Source: Kibdelosporangium sp. MJ126-NF4
GTDB taxonomy: Bacteria > Actinomycetota > Actinomycetes > Mycobacteriales > Pseudonocardiaceae
NCBI RefSeq assembly: GCF_000826545.1
Contig: NZ_CDME01000008.1
Location: forward strand, 620,001-684,000
Direction: 5' to 3'
Length of the DNA stretch: 64,000 nucleotides
Under the pieces are notes generated by a model, which was given only the letters and a program-made list of their open reading frames with translations, did not search any database and was not told where the DNA came from. Shown in pieces: positions 52,739-61,524 of this stretch. Each line of letters opens with the position of its first letter. The stretch's first letter is position 1. Position numbers and translations under genes: made by a program.

Positions 52739-53404
52739 ATGCTCACCTTGTTCAGTGCACTGGCGGTGAAGAAGGCCGTTGACGCCCTGGTTCCCGCGTT
52801 CACGGCGGAAACCGGAATCGCGGTGGACACCGTGTTCGACCCGACCACCGTCCTGATGAAGCGAATCGAGTCAGGCGCCCGGCCGGACGTCATCATCGCG
52901 GTGACCGGAACACTCGCCACACTGGGGCAGCCGCTGGCTCCCCTCGCCAGGACAGGCGTCGGCGTCGCTGTCGCTCCGGATGCGGAAATTCCCGACACCT
53001 CAACAGTTCCAGCTCTGTGTGAGGCGCTCACCTCGGCGCGTTCGGTCGCGTACTCGCGTACCGGAGCCAGCGGCATCTACTTCGCCTCGTTGATCGAGCA
53101 GCTCGGGATCGCGGCCGAGGTCAACGCCCGAGCGACAGTGGTGGAGAAGGGATTCACCGCGCTCGCCGTCGTCGACGGCCGGGCGGACATCGCCATCCAG
53201 CAGATGAGTGAGCTCAAGTTCGTTCCGGAGGCGCGGATAGCCGGACCGTTGCCCGAGGAAGTCCAGCACTACAGCGACTTCTCCGTCGCGCTCGGCGAAG
53301 GCGCGGCGGCAGAGGCTGCGCTGCTGCGCGACTTCCTGTGTGGACAGCCCGCGAAGGAGGCATACGCGCAGGCCGGTCTGACGCCAGCCGAAGGTGGCGT
53401 GTGA
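52739..53404 (+). CDS. ModA-like substrate-binding protein without signal peptide
   Basis: A 221-residue type II periplasmic-binding-fold protein of the ModA/extracellular solute-binding group (LTLFSALAVKKAVDALVPAF, then ESGARPDVIIAVTGTLATLG). The segment YSRTGASGIYFASL is the usual oxyanion-binding loop. There is no signal peptide or lipobox, and the mature domain begins at residue 1. It may act inside the cell as a sensor, chaperone or enzyme-like protein, or ride with the downstream permease. Its stop overlaps the permease ATG (TGATG). Confidence 0.78.
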   Translation: MLTLFSALAVKKAVDALVPAFTAETGIAVDTVFDPTTVLMKRIESGARPDVIIAVTGTLATLGQPLAPLARTGVGVAVAPDAEIPDTSTVPALCEALTSARSVAYSRTGASGIYFASLIEQLGIAAEVNARATVVEKGFTALAVVDGRADIAIQQMSELKFVPEARIAGPLPEEVQHYSDFSVALGEGAAAEAALLRDFLCGQPAKEAYAQAGLTPAEGGV

Positions 53405-54741
53405 TGAACGCGATCTATGCCTTAGGGGCCTTCATCCTCGCCATCATCGTCTGGAACGCGGTGCTCAAGCGCAACATCGGTGAGGCGATGGCGGTCGGGT
53501 TCCTGGTCACGGCCGCGTTCGCGGGCTCGGACGCGCTGGCGGTCGGCTGGAAGAGCCTGGTGGACGGCCTCAAGTCGGAGATCACCTTCGCCGCACTGGC
53601 CTTCGTGTTCGTCAGCGAACTGCTGACCAGAACGGGCCTGGTCGGCAGGATGGTCGACATCCTCAGCTCGGTCCTCGGCCGCCGCCGAGGCGGCTCTGCC
53701 TACGCCGCGACTGTCGCGTCCGGACTCTTCGGCGCGGTGGCGCACAACGGCGCGGCGATCGTCGCCACCATCGGCTCGATCACCATCCCCTGGATGAAGC
53801 GGTCGAAGGCAAGCGGGGAGACGGCGGCGCTGGTGTTGTCCGGCAACGCCGGTGTCGGCGCCACGTTTCCCTTCAGTGGAGCGTTCTTCGTTCTGCTCGC
53901 CGCGCCGACCGTGCTGCCGGTGCTCAGCGCGGGCGACATCGTGGCCGCGATGTTCGTCACCGGCATCTGGATGGTGCTGATGCGAGTGATCATCGCTGCG
54001 GCGATCATCCGCAAACGTGGTGTCGGCGCGATGGCCGAGGCGGATATCCGTCCACTCAGGACGTCGTTCCGCGCGGGCTGGCCCTCGCTGGTGGTACTGG
54101 CTTCCATCGCGCTGCCGATCATCGTCGCCTCGGGCAGCCTGGTGTTCAACCGGACGGGACTGGACGCGGACGACGTGATCCCGTTGCTGATCTGGCTGCC
54201 GGTCGTGATGCTGCTGGTCGGCTTGGTCGTCGAGCGCAGGGCGCTGCCGCGTGGCCGATCCCAGTGGTGGTCACTGCTCGGCGACGTCAGCCCGAAACTC
54301 GGTCTCGTCGGGATGACGATGATCGCGGCCTTCGCCGCGTCGAACGTGCTCAACACCCTGGGGCTGGGCAAACAGCTCACGCCGTTCCTGACCGGGCTGA
54401 CCGGCGTGCCGCAGGTGGTCGCCGCGATCGTGGTCGGCGTGATCATCGTCGTGGTCGCCGGGCCGCTCAACACGACGTCCACTGTGGCCGCCGTCGGGCC
54501 GGTCGCGTTCGTCGCGCTGACCACCGCCGGAATCCCACCGGCGGTGGCCTTCGCCGCCATTCTCGTCTGGGCGTCGTCGGAGGGCTGTTCCCCGCCCGGC
54601 GCGGCGCCGCTCTACGTCGCCGCCGGGATCGCGGAGATCAACCCGGTCCGGATCTTCGTCCCGGTCGTGCTCTACTACCTGATCCCGACACTGGTCACCG
54701 GCATCCTGCTGGCCGTCGGCGTGCTCTGGATCCCGACATGA
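53404..54741 (+). CDS. TRAP-type (DctM-like) large permease
   Basis: A 445-residue membrane protein with about 11-13 helices. Family features are an AVAHNGAAIVATIGSITIPW re-entrant region, SGNAGVGATFPFSGAFFVLL and a C-terminal EGCSPPGAAPLYVAAGIAEINPVRIFV segment typical of TRAP transporter large subunits. It probably imports the acid-sugar substrate. No conventional periplasmic DctP receptor is present, only the ModA-like protein. ATG 53404 overlaps the preceding stop. Confidence 0.85.
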   Translation: MNAIYALGAFILAIIVWNAVLKRNIGEAMAVGFLVTAAFAGSDALAVGWKSLVDGLKSEITFAALAFVFVSELLTRTGLVGRMVDILSSVLGRRRGGSAYAATVASGLFGAVAHNGAAIVATIGSITIPWMKRSKASGETAALVLSGNAGVGATFPFSGAFFVLLAAPTVLPVLSAGDIVAAMFVTGIWMVLMRVIIAAAIIRKRGVGAMAEADIRPLRTSFRAGWPSLVVLASIALPIIVASGSLVFNRTGLDADDVIPLLIWLPVVMLLVGLVVERRALPRGRSQWWSLLGDVSPKLGLVGMTMIAAFAASNVLNTLGLGKQLTPFLTGLTGVPQVVAAIVVGVIIVVVAGPLNTTSTVAAVGPVAFVALTTAGIPPAVAFAAILVWASSEGCSPPGAAPLYVAAGIAEINPVRIFVPVVLYYLIPTLVTGILLAVGVLWIPT

Positions 54742-54980
54742 AAGCCGCCGCCATGCAACGAATCCTGCTGACCGCGTCCCGTGTCTGCCTCGCGGTGTTC
54801 CTGCTCGGCGGAATCGCCGTGACCCTCGGCCAGACCATCGGCATCGTCACCGGGTCCGGACCGTTGGTGGAACTGTTCGGCACCTCGGTGGCCGACACCG
54901 CCTGTGTCACAGCCGGGATCGCGAGCGTCCTGGCCTATCTCCTGGTCTACACCGGGAAGGAGAAGGTTCAGGACGACTGA
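54738..54980 (+). CDS. Small two-helix membrane protein, candidate TRAP small subunit
   Basis: An 80-residue protein with two membrane helices (about residues 8-30 and 50-70). It is much shorter than usual DctQ subunits (~160 residues, four helices). Its ATG overlaps the permease stop (ATGA), so it is cotranslated with it. It may be a reduced DctQ-like partner. Its end overlaps the convergent hydrolase gene by 13 bp. Confidence 0.72.
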   Translation: MKAAAMQRILLTASRVCLAVFLLGGIAVTLGQTIGIVTGSGPLVELFGTSVADTACVTAGIASVLAYLLVYTGKEKVQDD

Positions 54981-55657
54981 GCGGCCTGCTCGATCAGGTC
55001 GGCGATCGCCGTCGGCTGCGAGGCCAGCGAGGCGTGGCTGGCCGCGAGCTCGACCGTGCCGCGCGCTCCGAGCCTCGCGGCCATCCGGCGCTCGTTGTCC
55101 GGCGCGATCATCCGGTCCTCGGTCGAGACCTGGTACCAGGACGGCTTGTGCCGCCACGCCGGGTCGCTGACCGTGTCGCCGAACGTCGAGCCGACCGGGG
55201 CCTTCTGGGTGACGGCCATCACGAACGACTCGTCGTCGGACAGGTCCTGGCTGAAGCTCTCGTGGAACTTGTCCTGCTTGATCCACAGGTAGCCGTCGGA
55301 GTCCGGCGCGATGTTCGCACCACCCGGCGCGGGGTAACCCTCGCTGACGGTGGCAAGGCTCTCACCGGCGTCGGGCGCGAACGCGGCGACGTACACCAGG
55401 CCGACGACGTTGGGCAGGTTGCCCGCCTCGGTGATGACTGCGCCGCCGTAGGAGTGCCCCACGAGCAGAACCGGGCCGTCGACCTGCTTGACCATCTGCT
55501 GCGTGCGGGCAGCGTCGTCGGCGAGCGACGTCAGCGGGTTCTCCACCGCGTGGATCTGCTCGAAGCCGCGGTTGCGCAGTTCGATGATGACCTTCGCCCA
55601 GTGCGCGGCGCCACCCCAGAACCCATGGACCAGGACCACGGCAGGTTTGGTGGACAT
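54968..55657 (-). CDS. Alpha/beta hydrolase
   Basis: A 229-residue alpha/beta hydrolase: strand VVLVHGFWGGAAHW, nucleophile elbow GHSYGG and the C-terminal acid/His (STEDRMIAPD and ASHASLASQP). It resembles hydroxynitrile lyase/esterase-like enzymes with a short cap. ATG 55657 is the family-typical start (MSTKPAVVLVHG); the open frame upstream does not match. It is divergent from the AraC regulator, which may control it. Confidence 0.9.
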   Translation of the reverse strand: MSTKPAVVLVHGFWGGAAHWAKVIIELRNRGFEQIHAVENPLTSLADDAARTQQMVKQVDGPVLLVGHSYGGAVITEAGNLPNVVGLVYVAAFAPDAGESLATVSEGYPAPGGANIAPDSDGYLWIKQDKFHESFSQDLSDDESFVMAVTQKAPVGSTFGDTVSDPAWRHKPSWYQVSTEDRMIAPDNERRMAARLGARGTVELAASHASLASQPTAIADLIEQAAQSS

Positions 55658-55727
55658 ACGTTGATCGTCTCCCTCAATTGTTCTGCATACTGCACCTGCA
55701 GGGTATGTGGGGTAGGAAAGCGAGACC

Positions 55728-56618
55728 ATGTCCGAGAAAACGGAAAACTTTGCAGTTTCCCCGGTGGCGGTCGTCCAGGGAAACCACGGGCGAACAGATG
55801 CCCTCTCGGATGTGTTGCAGGCCATACACCTGCACGGCGGCGACGTGGTCCACACCACCTCGGACCACCAGCACGCCCATCCGGCGGGAACAAGAAAGCT
55901 GCACATCGTCGAGAACGGGAAAGTCCACATAGACCTGCCAGGCGCACGATCCCTCCGTCTGGAAGGAGGAGACCTGGTCCTGCTGGCCCGAGGCGACGCG
56001 CACGCCGTACGCCCGGTGGACACGGCGTCGTGGGTGACGGGCGAGTTCCTCGTCGACGACTTCGTCGCGGCACCGTTGCTGAAGGTGCTGCCGCCCGCGA
56101 TCGTGATCTGCGGCTCCACACAGGACGGCAACTGGCTGCCGATGAGCCTGGACCTGATGCTCGACGAGGTCCGGCGGCCCATGCCAGGATCGCGCGTGAT
56201 GATCTCCCGGGTGCTCGACCTGTTCTTCATCAGGGCACTGCGAATCTGGGCGGCGTCCGAGGAACCGGCGAGCCCCGGCTGGCTGACCGCGGCGATGGAC
56301 CCGGCACTGGCCCCGGCGTTGAGCGCGATCCACCAATCCCCGGAACGCGACTGGTCAGTGGACGAACTCGCCCGCCTGGCAACACTGTCCAGATCAGCGT
56401 TCGCCACCCGCTTCGCGACCCTGCTCGGCCAACCACCGGGCGCGTACATCACCACCCAACGCCTGACCCGCGCCGCCCATCTCCTGCACTCGACGAACGA
56501 GCCCGTCAGCCGCGTCGCCACCACCGTCGGCTACGCCTCCGAAGCCGCCTTCAGCCGCGCCTTCACCCGCACCTACGGCACATCACCCCGCACGTGGCGC
56601 CTTACAAGGTCGTCCTGA
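55728..56618 (+). CDS. AraC-family transcriptional regulator with cupin sensor
   Basis: A 296-residue regulator. Residues ~1-130 form a cupin-like domain (HLHGGDVVHTTSDHQHAHPA; LHIVENGKVHIDLPG). The C-terminal ~100 residues form a double HTH: WSVDELARLATLSRSAFATR and VSRVATTVGYASEAAFSRAF. It is divergent from the alpha/beta hydrolase (70-bp gap) and is likely to regulate it in response to a small molecule. The end overlaps the convergent gene by 17 bp. Confidence 0.92.
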   Translation: MSEKTENFAVSPVAVVQGNHGRTDALSDVLQAIHLHGGDVVHTTSDHQHAHPAGTRKLHIVENGKVHIDLPGARSLRLEGGDLVLLARGDAHAVRPVDTASWVTGEFLVDDFVAAPLLKVLPPAIVICGSTQDGNWLPMSLDLMLDEVRRPMPGSRVMISRVLDLFFIRALRIWAASEEPASPGWLTAAMDPALAPALSAIHQSPERDWSVDELARLATLSRSAFATRFATLLGQPPGAYITTQRLTRAAHLLHSTNEPVSRVATTVGYASEAAFSRAFTRTYGTSPRTWRLTRSS

Positions 56619-57657
56619 TCGCGATCTCGGACTGCAACGTGCGGTGAACGGGGCACTTGTCGGCGATCTGGAGCAGCCGCTGCCGTTGGTCGTCGTCGAG
56701 GTCGCCGACGAGGTGGATGGTGCGCTCGATGAGGTCGACCATGCCGGTCTTCGTCTCGCAGTCCTCGCAGTCCTTGGCGTGCACCCGGGAGTGGTGCAGG
56801 TGAACGGTGACGTGCTTGAGCGGGATCTGCTTGCGGTCGGCGTACATCCGCAACGTCATGGACGTACACGCGCCCAAGGCCGCCAACAAGAGGTCGTACG
56901 GCGTCGGCCCGCTGTCGTTGCCCACGGGAACAGGCTCGTCCGCGGTGATGGTGTGCCTGCCCGCAGTGATGCGCTGCCCATAAGAGCCATCGCCGTTCTC
57001 GGCGACCATGACCGTGCCTTCGGGAGGCAATGCGCGCTTGATGGCGTACCGGGTGGCCCAGGTGCCCAGGACACTGGCCACGTATTCGGCGTCCTCCCGG
57101 TCGGTGAGCAGGTGGTCGGCGCCGTCGAGGGCGACGAACGACTTGGGGTGGTGCGCGGCGCCGAAGATCCGCCGGGCGTTGTCGATCCCCACGTGCTCGT
57201 CGACGGGGGAGTGCAGTACCAGCAGGGCGGCCTTGAGCCGGGCGAGCCGCTCGGCGATGTCCTCGCGGAACTGAGCCCCGATGGTCGCGACGGCACGAAC
57301 CTCGGGAAGCCGGTGCGCGGCGGCGAGAACGGCGGACCCGCCGAGCGAGTGTCCGACAAGGACAGTTGCCGGACCGTGGTTGACGCGGAGGTAGTCGGCG
57401 GCGTGGACAAGATCGTCGACGTTGGTGTTGCCGAAGTCCCCATCGGAACCGCCGGGACCGGTGAAGTCGAACCGCAGGACGGCGATGCCGTACTCGGTGA
57501 GCGCCCGCGCGATCCGTGCGGCGGCGATGGCGTCCTGGCCACACGTGAAGCAGTGCGCGAACAGCGCGTACGTCCGGATGTCCCCCTCGGGCAGCTCAAG
57601 GCGGGCCGTCAGCGTCTCACCCTGCGACCCGGTGAACTCGATCTTCCTGCTCTGCAT
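56602..57657 (-). CDS. Fused alpha/beta hydrolase-OsmC peroxide-response protein
   Basis: A 351-residue fusion. Residues 1-220 form an alpha/beta hydrolase (FAHCFTCGQDA, TVLVGHSLGGSAVLAAAHRL with the nucleophile Ser, ADHLLT near the His). Residues 225-351 form an OsmC domain with two thiol Cys, in LGACTSMTLRMYADRK and KCPVHRTL. OsmC reduces organic hydroperoxides; the fused hydrolase may act on lipid-like substrates. The fusion is known in actinobacteria. The convergent end overlaps the AraC gene. Confidence 0.92.
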   Translation of the reverse strand: MQSRKIEFTGSQGETLTARLELPEGDIRTYALFAHCFTCGQDAIAAARIARALTEYGIAVLRFDFTGPGGSDGDFGNTNVDDLVHAADYLRVNHGPATVLVGHSLGGSAVLAAAHRLPEVRAVATIGAQFREDIAERLARLKAALLVLHSPVDEHVGIDNARRIFGAAHHPKSFVALDGADHLLTDREDAEYVASVLGTWATRYAIKRALPPEGTVMVAENGDGSYGQRITAGRHTITADEPVPVGNDSGPTPYDLLLAALGACTSMTLRMYADRKQIPLKHVTVHLHHSRVHAKDCEDCETKTGMVDLIERTIHLVGDLDDDQRQRLLQIADKCPVHRTLQSEIAIRTTL

Positions 57658-57834
57658 GCCCCCAGTGTCGTGTACGACGGCCTACGACACATCCGCGAGC
57701 TGTGCGAACCAGTCTGACTCGAGACAGTGCAAACGGTCCCAACGAGCGCATCCTGCTAATCCTTCGCGCCCAGTGACAGGCCTTCGATGCTCAGTCGTCC
57801 GCAGCGCCCACCTGCTTACGCCGTTTCGCGGGAG
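57658..57834 (-). other. Intergenic region downstream of the caspase-helicase gene
   Basis: This 177-bp gap separates the hydrolase-OsmC gene from the end of the caspase-helicase gene. No gene with a sensible start was recognised. Transcription of the hydrolase-OsmC gene must start here, leftward, but no clear promoter boxes were seen. Confidence 0.4.
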
Positions 57835-60800
57835 TCATCCTTGTCCAAGAGGCGCCCCCTGGAGTATCGGCGACCCGCTGCTGCTGTCGAACAACCGCCA
57901 GGCTGGTACCCGCGTCGCCGGGTGGCCGGATTGCGCCAGGAGGCGCTGCCGCTCGTATTGCAGGCGCAGATGGCGTGCCGGATCGAGGCTTCCGTGTCCG
58001 CGGTCGAGGAGGATGGTCCTCTTGCCCGAGGAGTCCGTCACCATGGCGTCGGTGACGTATCCGGAAACCACTTCGTGCAGGCTGCATTCGGCGTCCGCGC
58101 GACCGCTCAACTGCTCGTGCAGCCGCAGGAGAAGGGGGTCGAGCTCGGAATCGGCGGCAACGCGCTGATCCGACGCGTTCGCCGCCGCGTCGACCAGGAC
58201 TCGGCCGACACCGGTCTGAGTGCGCCAGAAACCGCGATCTCCCACCACGATGAGGTGGGCTCGTGCCCGGGTGATCGCCACATTCCACAGGTACAGCTGA
58301 TTGGCCAGCCACGCCCGGCTTCCGGCTGGCATTTCCTTCGTCGCCACCAAGGAGAACAGGATCACGTCCCGTTGACTGCCTTGGAAGGTGTGCACCGTCC
58401 CGACCTGGATCCGGTCGTCCTTCGGCAGCCGGTTGGCCAGAAGGCGGGCCTGTGGCTTGTACGGCGTGACGACACCGATGGTGGCATCGCCGGGCAACTG
58501 GTCGAGCAGGTATTTGACGGAATCCTCGACCTTCTTGGCCTCGCGCTCATTGGTCCACGAGCCGCCTCTGGCACGGCGGGCTGTGCCACGTTCGTCGGCC
58601 CAGATAACGGCCGGGCGCGACATCCTCCGCTGGCTGGCGACATCGGTCATGACGGTGAGTCGGCCACCGTAGAACTGGTCGTTCGCGATCGCGGCGATCG
58701 CGGGGTGGCAGCGAAAGTGTTCATCCAGCAGCAGACTGACACCGCCTGCGGCGGTCTCGAAGGCGTGGAACGCGGAGTGGCGGTGGTAAGTGGCGCGGCG
58801 CTCCTCGAGCCAGCTCGCCTTCATTCCGACAGCGCGGCGGATCTCAGCCTCCTGCGCCGGTTGCAGGGTCACCACCGGCGGCAGTTGCATGGGGTCGCCA
58901 ATGACCAGGGCACGTTTGGCCCGGAACAACACAGGCAGTACCTGCGGGATCGCGCACTGGCTCGCTTCGTCGACGATGACCAGGTCGAAAAGGGCGGGAC
59001 TGGGTGGGAAACGGCGAACGCTCAGGGTGGTCACCGCCCATCCCTTGATGTGCTTCAGCACTGCCCGGAGTTCTGACCAGTCCTTTCCGGACGAAATCTG
59101 CAGCAAGGAGGACAAGTGTTGCCGCCCTGTCTGCACACCGGCCGCCACCGAGGCGGCGAGCAGCGTCTTCGATCGCCCGCGCACTGCCTCATGGTGCTCG
59201 TCGAGTGCGCGCTTCTGCGCCTCGTCTTTCGGCAGGTTGCTTTCTGCGGCAAGTAGATTCTGCCAGTCCTGGTCCATCTTCGCCCAGGTGCCGATCGCGG
59301 TGCAGAGATCTGGTGACGGCTCACCCGTCCAGTTGATCCCACGGAGGAACCGGGCCCGGCGCCACCGGCCGAGGAAACGCGCGGCAGCTGCCTTCCGCGC
59401 TCGATACTCGAGGGCGCCCAGGTCGATTCGAGCCGCGAAGTGGGCGCGCAACAACTCCGGGGTGCTCTGCAGATCCGCTGCGACGGCCTCGTTCGCCTCC
59501 GCCAACCGCAGAAGGTCACGCTCCAGCCGCGCTTTGCCTGCCATCTCGACCACGGCACTGTCCAGTGCCTTGCTGGCGTGGAGAAGGTGAGCGGTCGCCG
59601 TACTGACGTTGGCCACCGATGGCTGCTTCGCGAACAGTTGCCGCAGCGTTTCCCGTTCCTTCTTCTTGGCATCCACGTTGCCGGTCCGCACCAGTGAACC
59701 AACGACCACGTCTTGGCATCGCTCCCACACCTCGTCGACGGCGCGGTTGTTCGTGGACGCCACGAGCACGGACTGTCCATTCGCCACAGCCGTCGCCGCG
59801 AGGTTGGCGACCAGTTGGCTCTTGCCGGTCCCAGGCGGCCCTGTCGCCACCGTCAGCCGCCTGGTCATCGCGGCTCGCAGAACAGCGTCTTGGCCCTCGT
59901 TGGCGGCGAAAGGTGTTACCGGATGCCAGGTGGGACCTGTTCGCTGTTCGGAGGCCCCGCCGAGGAGTGCGGCGAGTGCCGTTTGGCCTATCTTGTCCTT
60001 GTTGTCCGCTATCTCCTTCAGGTCGCGCAGCAGTTGCGCGTTCGCCTGGTCGGTCTGCTCCACGCGGAACAGGACCGCGGCATTGCGAGCGCCCTGGACC
60101 GGAGTCCTGGTGTCGATCCCCGGTTCGAGCTCGAGCGGCGCCAGCTCCTGCACATGGGGGAGATGGAACTCCTCCATGAGGAAGTGCCGGATCTCCTGGA
60201 CCATCTGACTGTGCATGCCGCTGGTCCACGTCGCCTGATACGTTTCGATCATCCGTTGGGCTTCTTGCTCGCCAAGGAGGTCCGTGGCCAGCTGCCGGTG
60301 CGGCATCGGTTCGCCGAAGGGCTCCAACCGCAAGCCGTCGTCGCCCGCGACGACTTCCACGCGACGGATGAACATCGGCGCGAACCGCGGCACGCGTAAG
60401 GCCTTGCCGTTCTTCTCCGACATCAGCACCACGGCCGGGTAGCCGTACCACAGCACAGCCTCCTGCTGCACGCCCTGTTCGACGAAGTCGGCTGCTTCCT
60501 CCGGAAGCGGGATCGAACCGGTTTCGTCCAGGTCTCCGGACAGCAGCCGCTCGGTGCCCGGCAGGCACACGTATCCCTCGTCGACTTGGTCGACGCTCAG
60601 CAACGGCATGTCGGAGGTCGCGGCGTCGAGGCATCGCCGGTAGTAGTCGATCATGGATTCCCACGCGCCCGTGCCGTGGTTTTCCGCAACCACCGATCCG
60701 CGTGCTGTTCCGAGCGGGCTGGGTGAGCTGGCTGCCACGACTGGTAACGGCGGACCCGCGTAACTACGGGCAAGATCGATTCGCGTGTTGACCTTGTCGG

Positions 60801-61524
60801 CGGAGAAGAGCGGGGTCTGCGGGGTCGGCAGATCGCGCTTGCGGACCCGCTGGTTCACGTAGTGGAACAGTTCGTCCACGGACACGATACCGTCGTTGCC
60901 GGTGTCGCCGCGTCCGGTACGCAGCGCGTCGACGAGCTCCTCGGTGAACACCGACGCAGTCGGGCCGTCGGGCGTGGCGCCGCCGCCGTAGGACCGCTCG
61001 TCCGCTCCCGAGGACGAGAGGACGTAGACACCGCGGCTCGTGATCGGCGCCACCGGTTGTTCCTGCGACTTCGCGTCGCGAGTTCGGAAGCCGAGACTGT
61101 AGCCACCGCTGGAACAGCAGTCGAGAATCGCGACCTTCTGCGGCGCGGCGGCTTGTTCCAGCTGCTCGTTGACAAAGCTGGCGCCGACTCCAGTCGATTC
61201 GACCCGTTGACCGTCGGTGTCCGTGGCGATGAAAAAGAACTCCCCGGTCGTCCGGGACAACCGGACGCCGTGCCCGCTGATGTACAGCAGGCCGAGGTCC
61301 TCGGGCCCGAGTGATTCGGTGAAGGCGCCGATCTCGTGACGCATCGTGCTCACGTCCGGGTCGACGACCACCCGCACTTCGCTGAACGAGCCGATCGCGG
61401 GGTGTGCCAGAACCTGCCGCAGCTGCGCGGTGTCCACCGCCGTGCACGGCAACGGCGAAAAAGATTCGTCCTGGTAGGTCCCGGTCCCGATCAGCAATGC
61501 CCGCTTGCGCAACGGCGTGCTCAC
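57835..61524 (-). CDS. Caspase-like protease fused to SF1 helicase and nuclease-like C-domain (EACC1-linked)
   Basis: A 1229-residue fusion. Residues 1-250 form a caspase-like (C14) protease with catalytic H85 (LLYISGHG) and C137 (ILDCCSSGG). Residues ~260-535 form a linker domain. Residues ~540-1115 form an SF1 UPF1/Dna2-type helicase: Walker A GPPGTGKS (562-569), Walker B VIVDEAS (849-855), GDPMQLPPV, LDEHFRCHPAI, TVHTFQGSQRDVI and NVAITRAR. A long insertion (~620-790) interrupts it. Residues ~1125-1215 resemble a small restriction-endonuclease-like domain (VTDAMV, ILLDRGHG, HLRLQYERQRLL, RVPAWRLFD). The start ATG overlaps the EACC1 gene (ATGA). The build suggests a conflict or self-killing protein in which nucleic-acid sensing controls proteolysis. 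Activity and direction of signalling are inference. Confidence 0.9.
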   Translation of the reverse strand: MSTPLRKRALLIGTGTYQDESFSPLPCTAVDTAQLRQVLAHPAIGSFSEVRVVVDPDVSTMRHEIGAFTESLGPEDLGLLYISGHGVRLSRTTGEFFFIATDTDGQRVESTGVGASFVNEQLEQAAAPQKVAILDCCSSGGYSLGFRTRDAKSQEQPVAPITSRGVYVLSSSGADERSYGGGATPDGPTASVFTEELVDALRTGRGDTGNDGIVSVDELFHYVNQRVRKRDLPTPQTPLFSADKVNTRIDLARSYAGPPLPVVAASSPSPLGTARGSVVAENHGTGAWESMIDYYRRCLDAATSDMPLLSVDQVDEGYVCLPGTERLLSGDLDETGSIPLPEEAADFVEQGVQQEAVLWYGYPAVVLMSEKNGKALRVPRFAPMFIRRVEVVAGDDGLRLEPFGEPMPHRQLATDLLGEQEAQRMIETYQATWTSGMHSQMVQEIRHFLMEEFHLPHVQELAPLELEPGIDTRTPVQGARNAAVLFRVEQTDQANAQLLRDLKEIADNKDKIGQTALAALLGGASEQRTGPTWHPVTPFAANEGQDAVLRAAMTRRLTVATGPPGTGKSQLVANLAATAVANGQSVLVASTNNRAVDEVWERCQDVVVGSLVRTGNVDAKKKERETLRQLFAKQPSVANVSTATAHLLHASKALDSAVVEMAGKARLERDLLRLAEANEAVAADLQSTPELLRAHFAARIDLGALEYRARKAAAARFLGRWRRARFLRGINWTGEPSPDLCTAIGTWAKMDQDWQNLLAAESNLPKDEAQKRALDEHHEAVRGRSKTLLAASVAAGVQTGRQHLSSLLQISSGKDWSELRAVLKHIKGWAVTTLSVRRFPPSPALFDLVIVDEASQCAIPQVLPVLFRAKRALVIGDPMQLPPVVTLQPAQEAEIRRAVGMKASWLEERRATYHRHSAFHAFETAAGGVSLLLDEHFRCHPAIAAIANDQFYGGRLTVMTDVASQRRMSRPAVIWADERGTARRARGGSWTNEREAKKVEDSVKYLLDQLPGDATIGVVTPYKPQARLLANRLPKDDRIQVGTVHTFQGSQRDVILFSLVATKEMPAGSRAWLANQLYLWNVAITRARAHLIVVGDRGFWRTQTGVGRVLVDAAANASDQRVAADSELDPLLLRLHEQLSGRADAECSLHEVVSGYVTDAMVTDSSGKRTILLDRGHGSLDPARHLRLQYERQRLLAQSGHPATRVPAWRLFDSSSGSPILQGAPLGQG

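Noticed and set aside
55658..56524. N-terminal extension of the alpha/beta hydrolase frame
   Set aside because: The upstream frame is antisense to the AraC gene; the family starts at MSTKPAVVLVHG.
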